Assembly (NCBI RefSeq): GCF_910592395.1
Contig: NC_088312.1
Span: 17,677,292 to 17,741,291 of the forward strand
Direction: 5' to 3'
DNA length: 64,000 nucleotides
From: Lineus longissimus
Lineage: Eukaryota; Nemertea; Pilidiophora; Heteronemertea; Lineidae
Under the pieces are notes generated by a model. That model saw only the letters and a list, made by a program, of their open reading frames with translations. It was not told the origin of the DNA and did no database searches. Of this stretch, positions 52,307-61,757 are shown piece by piece. A program made the position numbers and the translations under genes. Each line of letters begins with the position of its first letter. Position 1 is the first letter of the stretch.

Positions 52307-53053
52307 GGTCAATTGGTACTGTACATCAAAACCATTAAGGTCGATAATGTCATTGTTGTCACCAGTTAGACGAATATTCAACTTGCCAACACTTGATTTG
52401 CACGGAATTTCCATGTTATCCCCAAAGGAGTATGCTATCATGTCTCCAAAGTTAGATTCTTTTATTGGTCTAGTGGCTAAGACATCTGATGGCTTGCCAT
52501 TGCTCATTACATTGTTGACGATGTCACAGTGGAAAACAAAATAGTCCATTGGTCTAAAATTTATGGGCCTATCGCTTACAAACACGCCATTGTGTAATTC
52601 ACCTACATCTAAGATATCAGCATCTAAGGGGTAAGGCCATTCCGGGTTAAAGCCAAATAATTCATTGCTTTTACCAGAAAAGTAGGTCTGGAAATACTCC
52701 CCATTTTTTCTCTTAAGCATCTTCATTACTGTCCTACCAGTGGGCTCATCAAAATAAAACTTAACAACATTTTTGCTTAAATTATTTTCTTTCAATTCAT
52801 TTGCAAACATCTTTGAAAAGTTTTCTAGGTCATAGAGGCCATCGGGTATTTTAATCACTGTCAACGAATATCCCTTTAACTTAATTTCGTTATTTTGTTT
52901 TGCTTTACTTATGTTGTAGAATGTACACGGTATTCCCGCAAATGTTAAACTGACGCTAATGACATTCTGAATTTCAGTGTTAAGATGTATGGTTAAATCA
53001 TGTGATTTCTGTTCTGAGTGGTCACTGGAATTAATGTACACCACGGTTTTCAT
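52289..53053 (-). CDS. Polinton minor capsid (penton, single jelly-roll) protein
   Basis: The 254-residue intact frame has alternating beta-strand segments (VVYINSSDH, VISVSLTFAGIP, EIKLKGYSLTVI), the PDGLYDLENFSKMF helix, ELFGFNPEWPY and a final strand (VQYQLTFTH). This arrangement follows the minor capsid proteins of Polintons, which are related to single-jelly-roll penton proteins of adeno-like viruses and would form the capsid vertices. Length is as expected. Start context GTAAATG within the palindrome tttactgtacagtaaa. It lies between two membrane-protein genes in the same orientation. Confidence 0.85.
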   Translation of the reverse strand: MKTVVYINSSDHSEQKSHDLTIHLNTEIQNVISVSLTFAGIPCTFYNISKAKQNNEIKLKGYSLTVIKIPDGLYDLENFSKMFANELKENNLSKNVVKFYFDEPTGRTVMKMLKRKNGEYFQTYFSGKSNELFGFNPEWPYPLDADILDVGELHNGVFVSDRPINFRPMDYFVFHCDIVNNVMSNGKPSDVLATRPIKESNFGDMIAYSFGDNMEIPCKSSVGKLNIRLTGDNNDIIDLNGFDVQYQLTFTHCA

Positions 53054-53070
53054 TTACTGTACAGTAAATT

Positions 53071-53307
53071 CTACTTGATTATGTTTCTGGGTAAAATACC
53101 TTGATCGTAAAAGTATTCCAATGTTAAATTACTGACTGCTACAATTCCGCCAAGTTTAAGAATCTCTTCTAATTTTGCCTGACTTGGCGGGCCAATGGCA
53201 ATTCTAAAGCATCTCTTAAGTAAATATGAGTAACCAATTGTTGCCGTTGCCAATAACACACTTTGGTACAGTGTATTGATGATTTCCTTCTTTCCTGGTG
53301 ATTCCAT
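53071..53307 (-). CDS. Polinton small membrane protein
   Basis: The 78-residue intact frame has a hydrophobic segment (VLLATATIGYSYLL) near the N-terminus and a second weaker one (LGGIVAVSNLTLEYF). Small proteins with this KKEII-LYQS beginning are found beside capsid genes in many animal Polintons. Function unknown; capsid or membrane association is an inference from position. The start context is ATAAATG. It lies 17 bp before the minor capsid start and 20 bp after the major capsid end. Confidence 0.75.
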   Translation of the reverse strand: MESPGKKEIINTLYQSVLLATATIGYSYLLKRCFRIAIGPPSQAKLEEILKLGGIVAVSNLTLEYFYDQGILPRNIIK

Positions 53308-53327
53308 TTATTTACAGTAAAATAATC

Positions 53328-54583
53328 TTAATGTTGCAAGGAAACAATCTGTGAATTTTGAATGTTAACTTGAGCATCAGAAACCACAAATATGTGCATT
53401 TTGTATGGTCCCTTTCCAGATTATTTTGTTATCGACAATTGAATACCATCTTTAGTGTTTTGAAGCTTTTTGCCCGATCCGTGTAATCTATTGTCTTCAG
53501 TAGTTCTCAGGTCCAACCAAAGACCCTAGTTATTCGAGTCTCCATAGTACTTTTTCATAGACATGTTGCAGTCGTAAGTTTTCTTTAAGTCTTCTGTCAT
53601 GAAGTGTTTCTTGGTCTCCTCCCATTGATCTAGCATTCTCATTCCTTCTGGAAATGCCTGATTAGCAACTCCTTCGATGGTTATTTGCACTTTTGTGATG
53701 TTAGGATTTTCAAACTTTTCGGAATCTCTTGAACCATCAGTGTAATCAGAAATGAATAGAAGTAATAGTCCTTTTATGGACATTCGAGGAAAATTGATGT
53801 TCTCGTTGATCAGCGTTTCATTGGCCATTACGTTGACAGTTTTGAAGTGATCTACCCAGTCGTAATAGATGGAGAAACCTGAATTGTACTTGTTTGTTAG
53901 CGTATTGGCTAATCCCTTGTTAGTTACAGTGTCATATTCAAAACTGATATTTTCAAGTTTGTAATTCATGTTTGCAGTTGTGCTGGCAACGATGATCTCC
54001 TCCTTTGGTGCTAACGTAATCTCGATGATCACATCCTCTTGAATTGGAAACTTGTAAAATGGAGCATAGTTGAAAAATAGCTCAAAATCTAACGGTATCT
54101 TGTACTTGGCACCAAATACTTTCTTCAGTGTTTTCTCTCGCTGGTTTCACCGGTAACGTCAGCTTCTGCCACACCTGATCTCAACTTTCTAAGATTTTCT
54201 GACTGAATACCTTGAAAAACCCTGTCGTTCCGTTCCTCCACTGTTAGCCACAGATCTTTAAAAGTCGAATAATGACTGTATTCATTGAGATCAAATATCT
54301 GTTCCGTTCCCCACTTAATTACCATCTTGGATAACAGGTTTCTGCCGAGATTGTTAACCACACTGTTCTTTGAATCACCAGAAATGGTGACATCAGCTGA
54401 CAGAAAAAGAGATCTGGGCACAAAGAACGTATTTTCTCTTAAAGCAGGTATTCTAATGTACAATGTTTCTTTTGGATTAGCAGAAGACGGATTGTGTGTG
54501 ATAATGTGATGATTTCTCTCGGCCTTTAATCCGAGTGGAATCTTATGACTCCTTTCAGTGTTGAGAAGTAATCCAGTTGTCAT
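53328..54583 (-). pseudogene. Polinton major capsid (double jelly-roll) protein, broken
   Basis: The N-terminal frame, starting at 54583 (MTTGLLLNTERSHKIPLG), carries strands and the LFLSADVTISGDSKN and WGTEQIFDLNEYSHY segments typical of Polinton major capsid proteins. The frame ends at 54125; the middle part is read in another frame (53526-54032, with LLFISDYTDGSRDSEKF). The C-terminus lies in that same frame but is crossed by TAG at 53526-53528 and TAA at 53421-53423 before the final stop at 53328-53330. So there is at least one frameshift and two nonsense changes. The intact protein would form the capsid shell. The track-like earlier Met at 54634 is not used as start because the family begins at MTTG and TAAATAGA precedes it. 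Confidence 0.88.
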
Positions 54584-54662
54584 TCTATTTAATTTACATG
54601 AAATTGATTTAATTTTACTTGAAAAATCAATCAATCATTGATTTTACTTAGCAGCTTTAATT

Positions 54663-56256
54663 TTACTTAGCAGCTTTAACAGCTTTAACACCTTCTATCA
54701 AACCATAAATTATGGAGCTAACAACAACAATCACTAGAATGACTAGATGTTCGGCCATGAACCCAACAACTGCACCAATTGTTTTCAGGAGAAATGATAC
54801 GGTAGAACCGATGATTCCCGGTTAAGCCGCAGCTGATTTCTTGGCTAGTTCTTTTAGCCATTCAGCAAACTTCTTTAGTCCTTCTTAAACTTTATCTGGA
54901 ATTGATGATGGTTTATCCGGGCTTGGTGGGGTTGGACTTGGTGGAGTAGGACTTGGTGGTCCTGGTTTAGGTACAGCTTTCAAAGCATTACTGATACCAA
55001 GACCTATGCTAAGACCTAAAGTGGTAATTATCATAATCACTGCTGTTACTATTGCAGTGATTGTAAGGCCTTCAATCTTAAAAAAGTAACTTGATTCTGT
55101 CCCTGAGTGAAAGATTTGAATATGGTTTCTTCAAGACATCAGTGATCAAACGTTTCATTCTTTTTGAACTGCTTTCAGCTTCTCTGTCTAATTCAAATAC
55201 CTTGGCACGTTCCCTATTCAGTTCATCTTTCACTCTATCAATTTCTATTCTTAGCTCTACCTTTTCGCCAGCATCTTCTTCTACACAGTTAATAAAGTCT
55301 CTTGTTAGATTTTTAAGTTCTTCTTCTAGATTTTCTATTTTCATATCTTTCTCCCTCGTAACTGCTACAAGATCATCCCCAGCTTGTTTTAACCCTCTAA
55401 GTTCTCTAAAAGCGTTATCTGTAAAACCTAATGCACTTAATTCTTCATCAGTCGAATCTATGATTTTATCTATTGGTTTAGGTGAAGTGATAATATCATC
55501 AATTACTGTCTGTGTTTCAGGGGACGCAAATTGAGTTTCTCTTATTGATGAATTACCTTCTCTTCTTGGTGGATAATCTTCCATGCTAGTCATTGGAATT
55601 TCCTCTGTTGGGCCTGGTGTAATTAGTTCTTTCAAAAAATTAATGAATTTTGTGCCATAATCTTTCTTTAAAGTTGATTCAGCATAGAAGCTTCCATTAT
55701 CCTTAGTTAAGCGAACACCATAAAGTTCCCCACCATGGTGCGTCAGTTGTTTGCCTTTAAATAAATCATCAATTTCTTCTGCTGTCGGCCGGAAGTACAG
55801 GTCATTTTGATAAACCTTAAAGCGGGGTGCAAGCTTACTCAGTTTATTCTTGTCATATTTCCATTCTGTTCCTTTAATTTTATCTTTACTTAGTTTATTG
55901 ACTTTACTCAATGCTTTATCAAGTTTATCCTCTACTTCATCGTAATTTAACTCCTTTACCATCAATTTAGTGTCAATACTTCTTGCTCTTTCTGGTTCTG
56001 ACATTGGGATATCTATTGCATAGAATGACTTACCTGCAGATAAGTTACCACTATCTGTGTTGTAAGTTGCGCCTTCATTAAATGTAGGGTTAATTAATGA
56101 TGTTTCAGCAGTTCTACCACTACCTATTTTGTAAGTTGATAATTCATTAAGTAGCTCAGTACTTGATGATGTTTCAGTAGAAGAACTACTGTTTGCTTCT
56201 GAAAATTGATGATCACTAAAATCATCCATTTGGATACCTTCTCCTCCTTCAGCCAT
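54663..56256 (-). pseudogene. Polinton coiled-coil membrane protein, broken
   Basis: The N-terminal 392 codons (55078-56256) are open. They comprise a Ser/Thr-rich start, a structured segment (YKVYQ-type, LYFRPTAEEIDDLFKG, GELYGVRLTKDNG) and a long coiled coil (LEEELKNLTRDFIN, IEIDRVKDELNRERAK). The frame then shifts in an A6 run (55080-55085). Beyond it the adjoining frame encodes a membrane segment, a Pro-Ser-Thr tandem (GPPSPTPPSPTPPSPDKP), an amphipathic KKFAEWLKELAKK segment and a second hydrophobic region. TAA codons at 54885 and 54822 interrupt this part before the last stop at 54663. It is a known type of Polinton protein without a settled function. Its ATG directly follows the stop codon TAA of the upstream gene. 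Confidence 0.75.
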
Positions 56257-57636
56257 TTACTTTACAGTAATAAGAATTAAACTGCCAACAACAGCATAGA
56301 GGATAAACTTGATTGTTTCATGGGTATCATCAGGCTTACTGGGCACAACAATCTTACTTGGCACAACAATCTTACTGGCCACAACAGTCTTATTGATCAC
56401 GTCAGCCTTACTTGTTACAGCAGTCTTTTTAATCTCATCAGTCTTCACATCTTTTGGTGTGGAAGTTATATTAGCCTTAACCCTTATCTTCTTAGAAGTT
56501 TGGCCTTGCATCAATGGAGGAGGCAAGGTCTTTTCATTGTTAATGTTATTCTTACCAGGCTTCAAGTGTTTAGTTGCTATCAGGATATCGTTGTTGTAAT
56601 TCTCAATCTTACCGATCTTGAGTACCATGTCAGACCCTATGATGTACAGACCTGGGGCAATTACATAGTCTAATCGTGTGTGAGTGTCCGACAGTGCTTT
56701 CTGGTATCTAGCAATTGAGGTAGGGATATCAATATGCTGTACAATTGAATCACTTAGCAGTTTGATGAACTCCTTCTGTGCGTCTAACTCTGTTCCTGGT
56801 TGACCAGTAATCGGGGTTCTAGTGAGGGCCTGTGATCCCAGTATGCAGTAAACATATGTTCTGATGGAATCATTCAATCTTTCTATCCCTGGATTCGAGA
56901 AACCTGAGGACTTAAGAGTCATGAATTGTTGGTACGTTTGGCATGGTTTCTGTTCTATCACATCAAATACATTCTTGTGTCTCCTGACATGATCCTTGAT
57001 GAAAGTATCTGGATATTTGAAATTAGACATACCAGCATCCCAATCAGATTTAAACATTGGTGGCATTCTATTCTCGTGAACTTGCATCAGAAAGAAATTG
57101 ATTTTCGAATCATTGATGTAGTATCCAGGATCAGTTATGTTTGGGTTGTAATCCGGTACACTCCAGGAAGTCCATCCCTCATTACTTTCAAACACTGAAA
57201 AATCATACTTGTCTTTTAAGCCAAATTCGCTTAGTAACTCACCTAGTTCCCTACGATTAATGTTATTATTTGTTTCATTGAAATTGCTTTCTCCCAAAAT
57301 GGGGATATCAAGATTCTTCATAATTTTTCTGATTTGATAGTAGGTGTGGAACCTGTAAAATGATCTGATCATTTGATTGCTGCTGTTCATGTGCTCTAGT
57401 GAAATGCCACATCCAGTTGTCGCGAACCATACGGCCATGTTAAACTGGGTCTGGTAGAACGCCAGTGGGTTTTTTTCAAGTCTAAGACAATCATCTCTGT
57501 TTTTCAATTTTAAAAACTCTGGCGTGATATCACTTTCTTGTACTTTGAAAAATCTGTTAGCGGTAACATAGGCATCAAAGTGATAAAAGTCAAATGTAAT
57601 GTTATCATTATGCTTCGTTGCCAATGGGTAGTACAT
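56257..57636 (-). CDS. Polinton conserved large protein with C-terminal membrane anchor
   Basis: The 459-residue intact frame begins MYYPLATKHND and contains NPLAFYQTQFNMAVWFATTGCG, GWTSWSVPDYNPNITDPGYY and RMPPMF segments, typical of a conserved Polinton protein of unknown function probably belonging to the virion. A Val/Lys/Thr repeat (SKIVVPSKIVVPSK) leads to a single C-terminal membrane segment (FILYAVVGSLILITV). It is the outermost gene at the right end. Start context TTAAATG; its TAA stop is fused to the next gene's ATG (TAAATG). Confidence 0.8.
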   Translation of the reverse strand: MYYPLATKHNDNITFDFYHFDAYVTANRFFKVQESDITPEFLKLKNRDDCLRLEKNPLAFYQTQFNMAVWFATTGCGISLEHMNSSNQMIRSFYRFHTYYQIRKIMKNLDIPILGESNFNETNNNINRRELGELLSEFGLKDKYDFSVFESNEGWTSWSVPDYNPNITDPGYYINDSKINFFLMQVHENRMPPMFKSDWDAGMSNFKYPDTFIKDHVRRHKNVFDVIEQKPCQTYQQFMTLKSSGFSNPGIERLNDSIRTYVYCILGSQALTRTPITGQPGTELDAQKEFIKLLSDSIVQHIDIPTSIARYQKALSDTHTRLDYVIAPGLYIIGSDMVLKIGKIENYNNDILIATKHLKPGKNNINNEKTLPPPLMQGQTSKKIRVKANITSTPKDVKTDEIKKTAVTSKADVINKTVVASKIVVPSKIVVPSKPDDTHETIKFILYAVVGSLILITVK

Positions 57637-57657
57637 TTAACTAACATGAATTTTTCC

Positions 57658-57775
57658 TTGAATTTTCCCTTGAATTTCGGTTAGGCCAAAAGTTATCAGA
57701 TGGCAGCACTGGATTACTTGAATTTCCCTTCTCGGTTAGGCCAAATGCTATCAGATGACAGCACTGACGTAATTA
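57658..57775. repeat. Tandem pair of about 60 bp in the right subterminal region
   Basis: The segment containing ggttaggccaaa, tatcagatg and cagcactg is present twice with small differences, between the last gene and the right terminal repeat. Confidence 0.8.
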
Positions 57776-57854
57776 ATGTTAAACAGGTGTTACTGTTAAA
57801 TAGGTGCTACCTTAAAGTAAACAGGCGTAAATGTCATTGATCTAGTAGAAAGTT

Positions 57855-57935
57855 CAACAGCTGAGTGTGTAAAGCATGGAGCTTCCACACATGAGGTTAT
57901 GTGTTGGCGTGGGTTCGTTTCCCGGTGAAGGCAAC
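57855..57935 (+). repeat. tRNA-like segment, possible SINE head
   Basis: A box-A-like agctgagtgtgtaaagc is followed about 45 bases later by a box-B-like gggttcgtttcccgg that can form a T-arm stem. A catg...catg pair lies between them. This is the layout of a tRNA-derived polymerase III promoter. No acceptor-stem complementarity was worked out, so a SINE fragment is more likely than a functional tRNA gene. Confidence 0.4.
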
Positions 57936-58060
57936 ATATGAAGATGGGGTTTAGTTGTGGCCAATAGAGTGGCCTCAAAACTTATCACGGCTCGATAAGT
58001 TTTTATCCCAGTGGGATAAGTTTTGAGGTCACTGGGATAAGTAAGTAATAGGGATAACTC

Positions 58061-58303
58061 AAGTAATAGGGAACCTTGTCGTTTTATCCATGTTACGTAT
58101 TTGGTAAGTTTGGTAGGTTTTGGGAAAAAACCAAAGACCCCCCTGTGTTTACAGAAATTAACCATGTTGGGTTTTTGGTAGTGTTTGTGGTGTAAAACAG
58201 TGAATTCTTGACAAATTTACATGAATAATGATGAAGGGTGAAGTTTTTTGCCCAAGTTTCCAGGATTAGTCGTAGATAGTCGTACATGGGGTTCCCTATT
58301 ACT
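58061..58303 (-). repeat. Polinton right terminal inverted repeat
   Basis: Inverse of 32301-32543 with one mismatch. Just inside it another aagtaataggg unit occurs (58042-58053), an extra partial copy of the tip that is absent on the left side. Confidence 0.95.
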
Positions 58304-58424
58304 GGTACCCCACCACTCAAAATGTCTGGCATTGGTAATTCCTGATACATGTGAATATGCTGAACATTTTGGAACAAGTTTCATGCGGTTAATAAACGAG
58401 CTGGTCTCAAGGAGGATACCGCGG

Positions 58425-58451
58425 TGACGTCACGGCTTTTCCAAGATGGCG
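58425..58451 (+). promoter_or_regulatory. Candidate host promoter: CRE and YY1-like motifs
   Basis: A perfect cAMP-response element TGACGTCA (58425-58432) is followed 8 bp later by CCAAGATGGCG (58441-58451), matching a YY1 site as found just downstream of many animal transcription starts. The ATG within it opens only a 22-codon frame. No downstream exon was identified; related caagatggcgg sequence also occurs at 25861, so a repeat origin is possible. Confidence 0.35.
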
Positions 58452-59034
58452 CTGCACATTGTAAACAAACTCGATCCACGGCCAAGGGAAAATCAAGTCA
58501 TCAAACAAAGTTAGATTTTTCGCATCAAATCAGAGTTATTAGTACTTTTCTGCTATGAAATAAGTCTTCAGACAATAAGTTATCATTTGAATAATGAAAA
58601 GTGCTGTTTTGATGGGGAAAAATAGGGTTTTTTAAACCAAATAGCCGGGCACCGATCTTCCAAAATTAGCGATGGTTTCAAAACAGTCTCCCAGATATGG
58701 GGCAATCTCTTCATTATCATAATGGGATTTGGAGGCAAGTTTACAGATTTTACAAGTTCGAGACCTGTATATAGGACCTAAAACTCGCATAGATCCCCAT
58801 AGATCCCCTCTATTTGTCGAGTTAGCGCCCCTGTAAGATCATGCATTTTCGGACACTAGAACGAAATCTTCCTGCGGATATCGCGGTTTCAGTGATGATT
58901 AAAGGAGAAATTGACTGTTCTTAGAGTTGTATGGGACAGAAATGAGTTCATACTTTATGAATACATGAATATATTATGATATGGGCGGGCTTCTAAGTCA
59001 AAACAATAACAAGCCTATCGGCGTCTGATTCACA
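58452..59034. other. Non-coding stretch, nothing recognised
   Basis: No open frame with family features, no inverted or tandem repeat of note. Confidence 0.45.
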
Positions 59035-59058
59035 ATGTGGTTTGTGAGGAGGAATTAC

Positions 59059-59215
59059 TGTCGTTTCGCTACATTGCCAGTTCGCTACAAGTCGTTTCGC
59101 TACATGTGGCGGTCGTTTCGCTACATGGTAGGTCGTTTCGCTACATGGGTGGAGTCGTTTCGCTACATGATGGGTATGGTCGTTTCGCTACATGGAGGAC
59201 GTTTCGCTACATGGG
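59059..59215 (+). repeat. Minisatellite with cgtttcgctacatg core
   Basis: Seven copies of the core gtcgtttcgctacat, one of them degenerate, are separated by variable spacers of 3-15 bp. Open frames through it are repetitive and not considered genes. Confidence 0.9.
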
Positions 59216-59219
59216 TGGA

Positions 59220-59440
59220 GAGGAGCGAGCCAACGCGAAGGCCTTGCAAAGGCCTCCAAATCTGCGTTGGAGTGCGTTTGAATGACCCCTGTCAATCAAT
59301 AATAAGTACGTATACACGGATAGACGATTGAGCGAGCCAACGCGAAGGCCTTGCAAAGGCCTCCAAATCTGCGTTGAAGTGCGGTTGCATGACCCCTGTC
59401 AATCAATAATAAGTACGTAATTGAGCGAGCCAACGCGAAT
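59220..59440 (+). repeat. Two-and-a-bit tandem copies of a unit of about 110 bp
   Basis: The unit starting gagcgagccaacgcgaagg and ending caatcaataataagtacgta occurs at 59223-59312 and 59331-59420. A third start follows at 59423. Each unit includes the palindrome-like aaggccttgcaaaggcctt. Confidence 0.9.
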
Positions 59441-59494
59441 GGATGTCTATGAGGTTACTGGTCCATTCAAGTGCGAACAAACTCTCAACAACTG

Positions 59495-59914
59495 TTATGT
59501 CGTTATCTCCCCGTCGCTGTAATCGTCCCATGCCTTAAAGATACGTCTTTGAAGCGCAACGTACTTCTTTCGCTGTATTCTGCGCAACTTGCCCTCAGAA
59601 ACCAGCCGTACCTGAAGATGCGCAATTTGCGCTTCTGAATTCAAGAGGTTGATCAACTGGTAGAAAGGGAGTCCGCTGCGTCCTCCGGCCCGTCTGTTTA
59701 TCGCGTTATGCCACCCCTCGACGTCATTGTTCGTCCGTATGGGTGACATGTACACGCTCCAAGAAGTTTCATTCCAGTTCGGATTATCGAACCACGTATT
59801 CTCGATGTACGTCACCAATTGTGACAGAGGCTGCGAGGTTGCCCTTGTTTTCATTACATCGAAAATCTCGCGTATCCTGTCGGCGGGAAGGAATGGTAGG
59901 GTCATAGTCGTCAA
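59495..59914 (-). pseudogene. MULE-type transposase C-terminal fragment
   Basis: The 139-codon frame contains LPFLPADRIREIF, YIENTWF, a WSV-type segment, RTNNDVEGWHNAINRRAGG and KLRRIQRKKY. These follow the C-terminal part of MULE-domain transposases that occur, often with FLYWCH zinc fingers, in many marine animals. The DDE core and zinc finger would lie upstream on the minus strand but are absent within 1 kb. It is therefore a truncated copy or one exon of a domesticated gene; an upstream in-frame TAA close to the first Met favours a truncated copy. Confidence 0.65.
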
Positions 59915-60440
59915 CAGTGTAGCTTACGTATTTCGAAGACCAGTGGAATTGGCGGCGTCAAATTATTAGTGAAATTTATAATTTACAAATTACAAATTAC
60001 AAATCGTTTATTGAAACCGTGTCAAAAGTTACATTTTACATAAGATGAAAGTACAATGACCATAAGTGCAGTGTGGACACATTCGGTAAGAAGAAAGAGT
60101 GGGAGAAGATTGGTGATCATAAATAGGTATGTAGTATTCAGCAGTGTTGACCTACAAGGTTCTAATATATATAGTAATCAGCTATACAGTCTTTCTTATC
60201 TGGTAAGCAAAAGGAAGGACCATTTATTCAGCCATAAGGTTGTTTCCTGTCAAGAATTGACAAGTTGTCAAGAATTGACAAGTTGAGAATGTGTCAACCA
60301 TTCAAAACACCAAGACGAAATTTACTAGCAAACTCTACCATGAGGCTTGGCCAACCTATTCCAAAGATATGAATGAACAGCCTGAGGACAACGTCACAAC
60401 CTGGGTTTGAGACCAAATGCAGGGACACTTATCTTCTATA
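59915..60440. other. Non-coding stretch
   Basis: Nothing coding recognised. The short sequence caagaattgacaagttg is repeated twice in tandem at 60249-60284. Confidence 0.5.
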
Positions 60441-61110
60441 TTCATCAACATGCCTGACAGTTGGTGCCATCTAGCGCAAAGCATGATGAACTAAATAACT
60501 GGTGTGACATTGTTGTGGATTTGGTGGTGTGCAGCTGGAGGAATGGACAATGTCACAACCAGGGTTCCTACATTATATACAGTGGAACCTCCGTTAGTAG
60601 ACACCTCTCTATTAAAGACAACCTTTCCAATGACACTAGTTTTGGTCCCAAATTGGTTGTTTCCATTCAATTTTGACTTCTCTAATCAGTCTTTGGGTGT
60701 TCTGAATGCTTGACACATTTCGAACATGTTTTGGTTGGAAACAACCCTACAGTCTTACACTTATGGCTGAATGAATGACAGTGCATTTTCGTGTAAGCTC
60801 GGTAATGCTGCGATACTATTCGTCACCAACATGCTTGATGGGTGGTGCCATCTGCACAAAGGACGATGAATTAAATAACTGATGTGACATTGGGTGATAT
60901 GAATAAAGACTAGCAAATGCTTTTACTTCAATTTTGTACAGAAAGGCCTAGTGTAAATGTACTTTCATATACAGTGGACCTACTTTTTGTGGACACCTTT
61001 CTATTGAGGACAACCTCTTTAATAAGGACAGTAGTTTTTGGTTCCAAATTGGTTGTTTCCATTCAACTCGACTTCTCAGATTAGGACACCTCTCTGTTAA
61101 AACAGCACTT
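60440..61110 (+). repeat. Tandem duplication with a period of about 385 bp, containing a dispersed repeat
   Basis: Segments near 60461-60515 (ggtgccatct, then gatgaactaaataactgg) and 60841-60895 correspond. The acagtgga..gacacctctctatt..ttggttgtttccattcaa segment at 60578-60680 corresponds to 60969-61065. The second part resembles a widespread marine-animal repeat beginning acagtggaacct. Confidence 0.75.
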
Positions 61111-61757
61111 TTCAGTCGTCCCTGGGGCATTTCTGGAAATTTCATGCTATAGAGCAATTGGTTCAGCTAAGTGACAAGAACAGTACTATAAGACGGTTTT
61201 AAAAAGTTGAAAATTATTTATTTAAATGACATATGAATGGTTCAGCAGTAATTGGCAGTGTGCATTATGTAATAAAATATGATTTACATAATATAACATT
61301 TTTGTGACAAATAGTACAGATGATGGATAAAACGATACAGTGGATAGCTGTTAGAATATGCAATACATGCAATAGCATTTGTTTTTATTGAGATTTTGCG
61401 AGAACCAAGTGGTATTTTGACAAGATAATTGAAAGCCAATAACACTACAAGAACATGACTTCAATACATTGACATTGTAGTACCGGTACTTGGTATACTA
61501 AAAATATTCAAAGATGGGTATCTTGAGTTAAAGTACAAGATGTATGAATGAAGGAGGCACTCGGGTAAGAAATGGTGTCGCTAATGAAAGATTAGAATTA
61601 AGACATATCTCTGTATTTCATGTGGTGTACTGACAAATGGTGCAGTTTGTTAGCAATTTTGTACATAGTTGGTGTGTCATGTTTATTCATACATCTTGCT
61701 ATATAAAAGGGAGTGAGAGAGGCATTGTGACATTGGAGTGTTGTATATATCTATAGA

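Larger units (their letters stand above)
32301..58303. mobile_element. Polinton/Maverick self-synthesising DNA transposon, complete 26,003-bp copy carrying a nested BEL/Pao
   Basis: Terminal inverted repeats of 243 bp start AGTAATAGGG and end CCCTATTACT. They differ at one base and are flanked by the 6-bp direct repeat GGTACC (32295-32300 and 58304-58309), as expected for Polintons. Inside are the hallmark genes: protein-primed DNA polymerase B, retrovirus-like integrase, A32-type packaging ATPase, and major and minor capsid proteins. Subtracting the 8,456-bp BEL/Pao plus one TTATT leaves about 17.5 kb, a normal Polinton size. Several genes are broken, so this copy is not autonomous now. Confidence 0.97.

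Noticed and set aside
54584-54634. Upstream in-frame Met as start of the major capsid gene
   Set aside because: The family starts at MTTG and the TAAATAGA leader lies just before the Met at 54583.
59035-59331. 98-codon plus-strand frame
   Set aside because: It reads through the cgtttcgctacatg minisatellite and codes a repetitive peptide.
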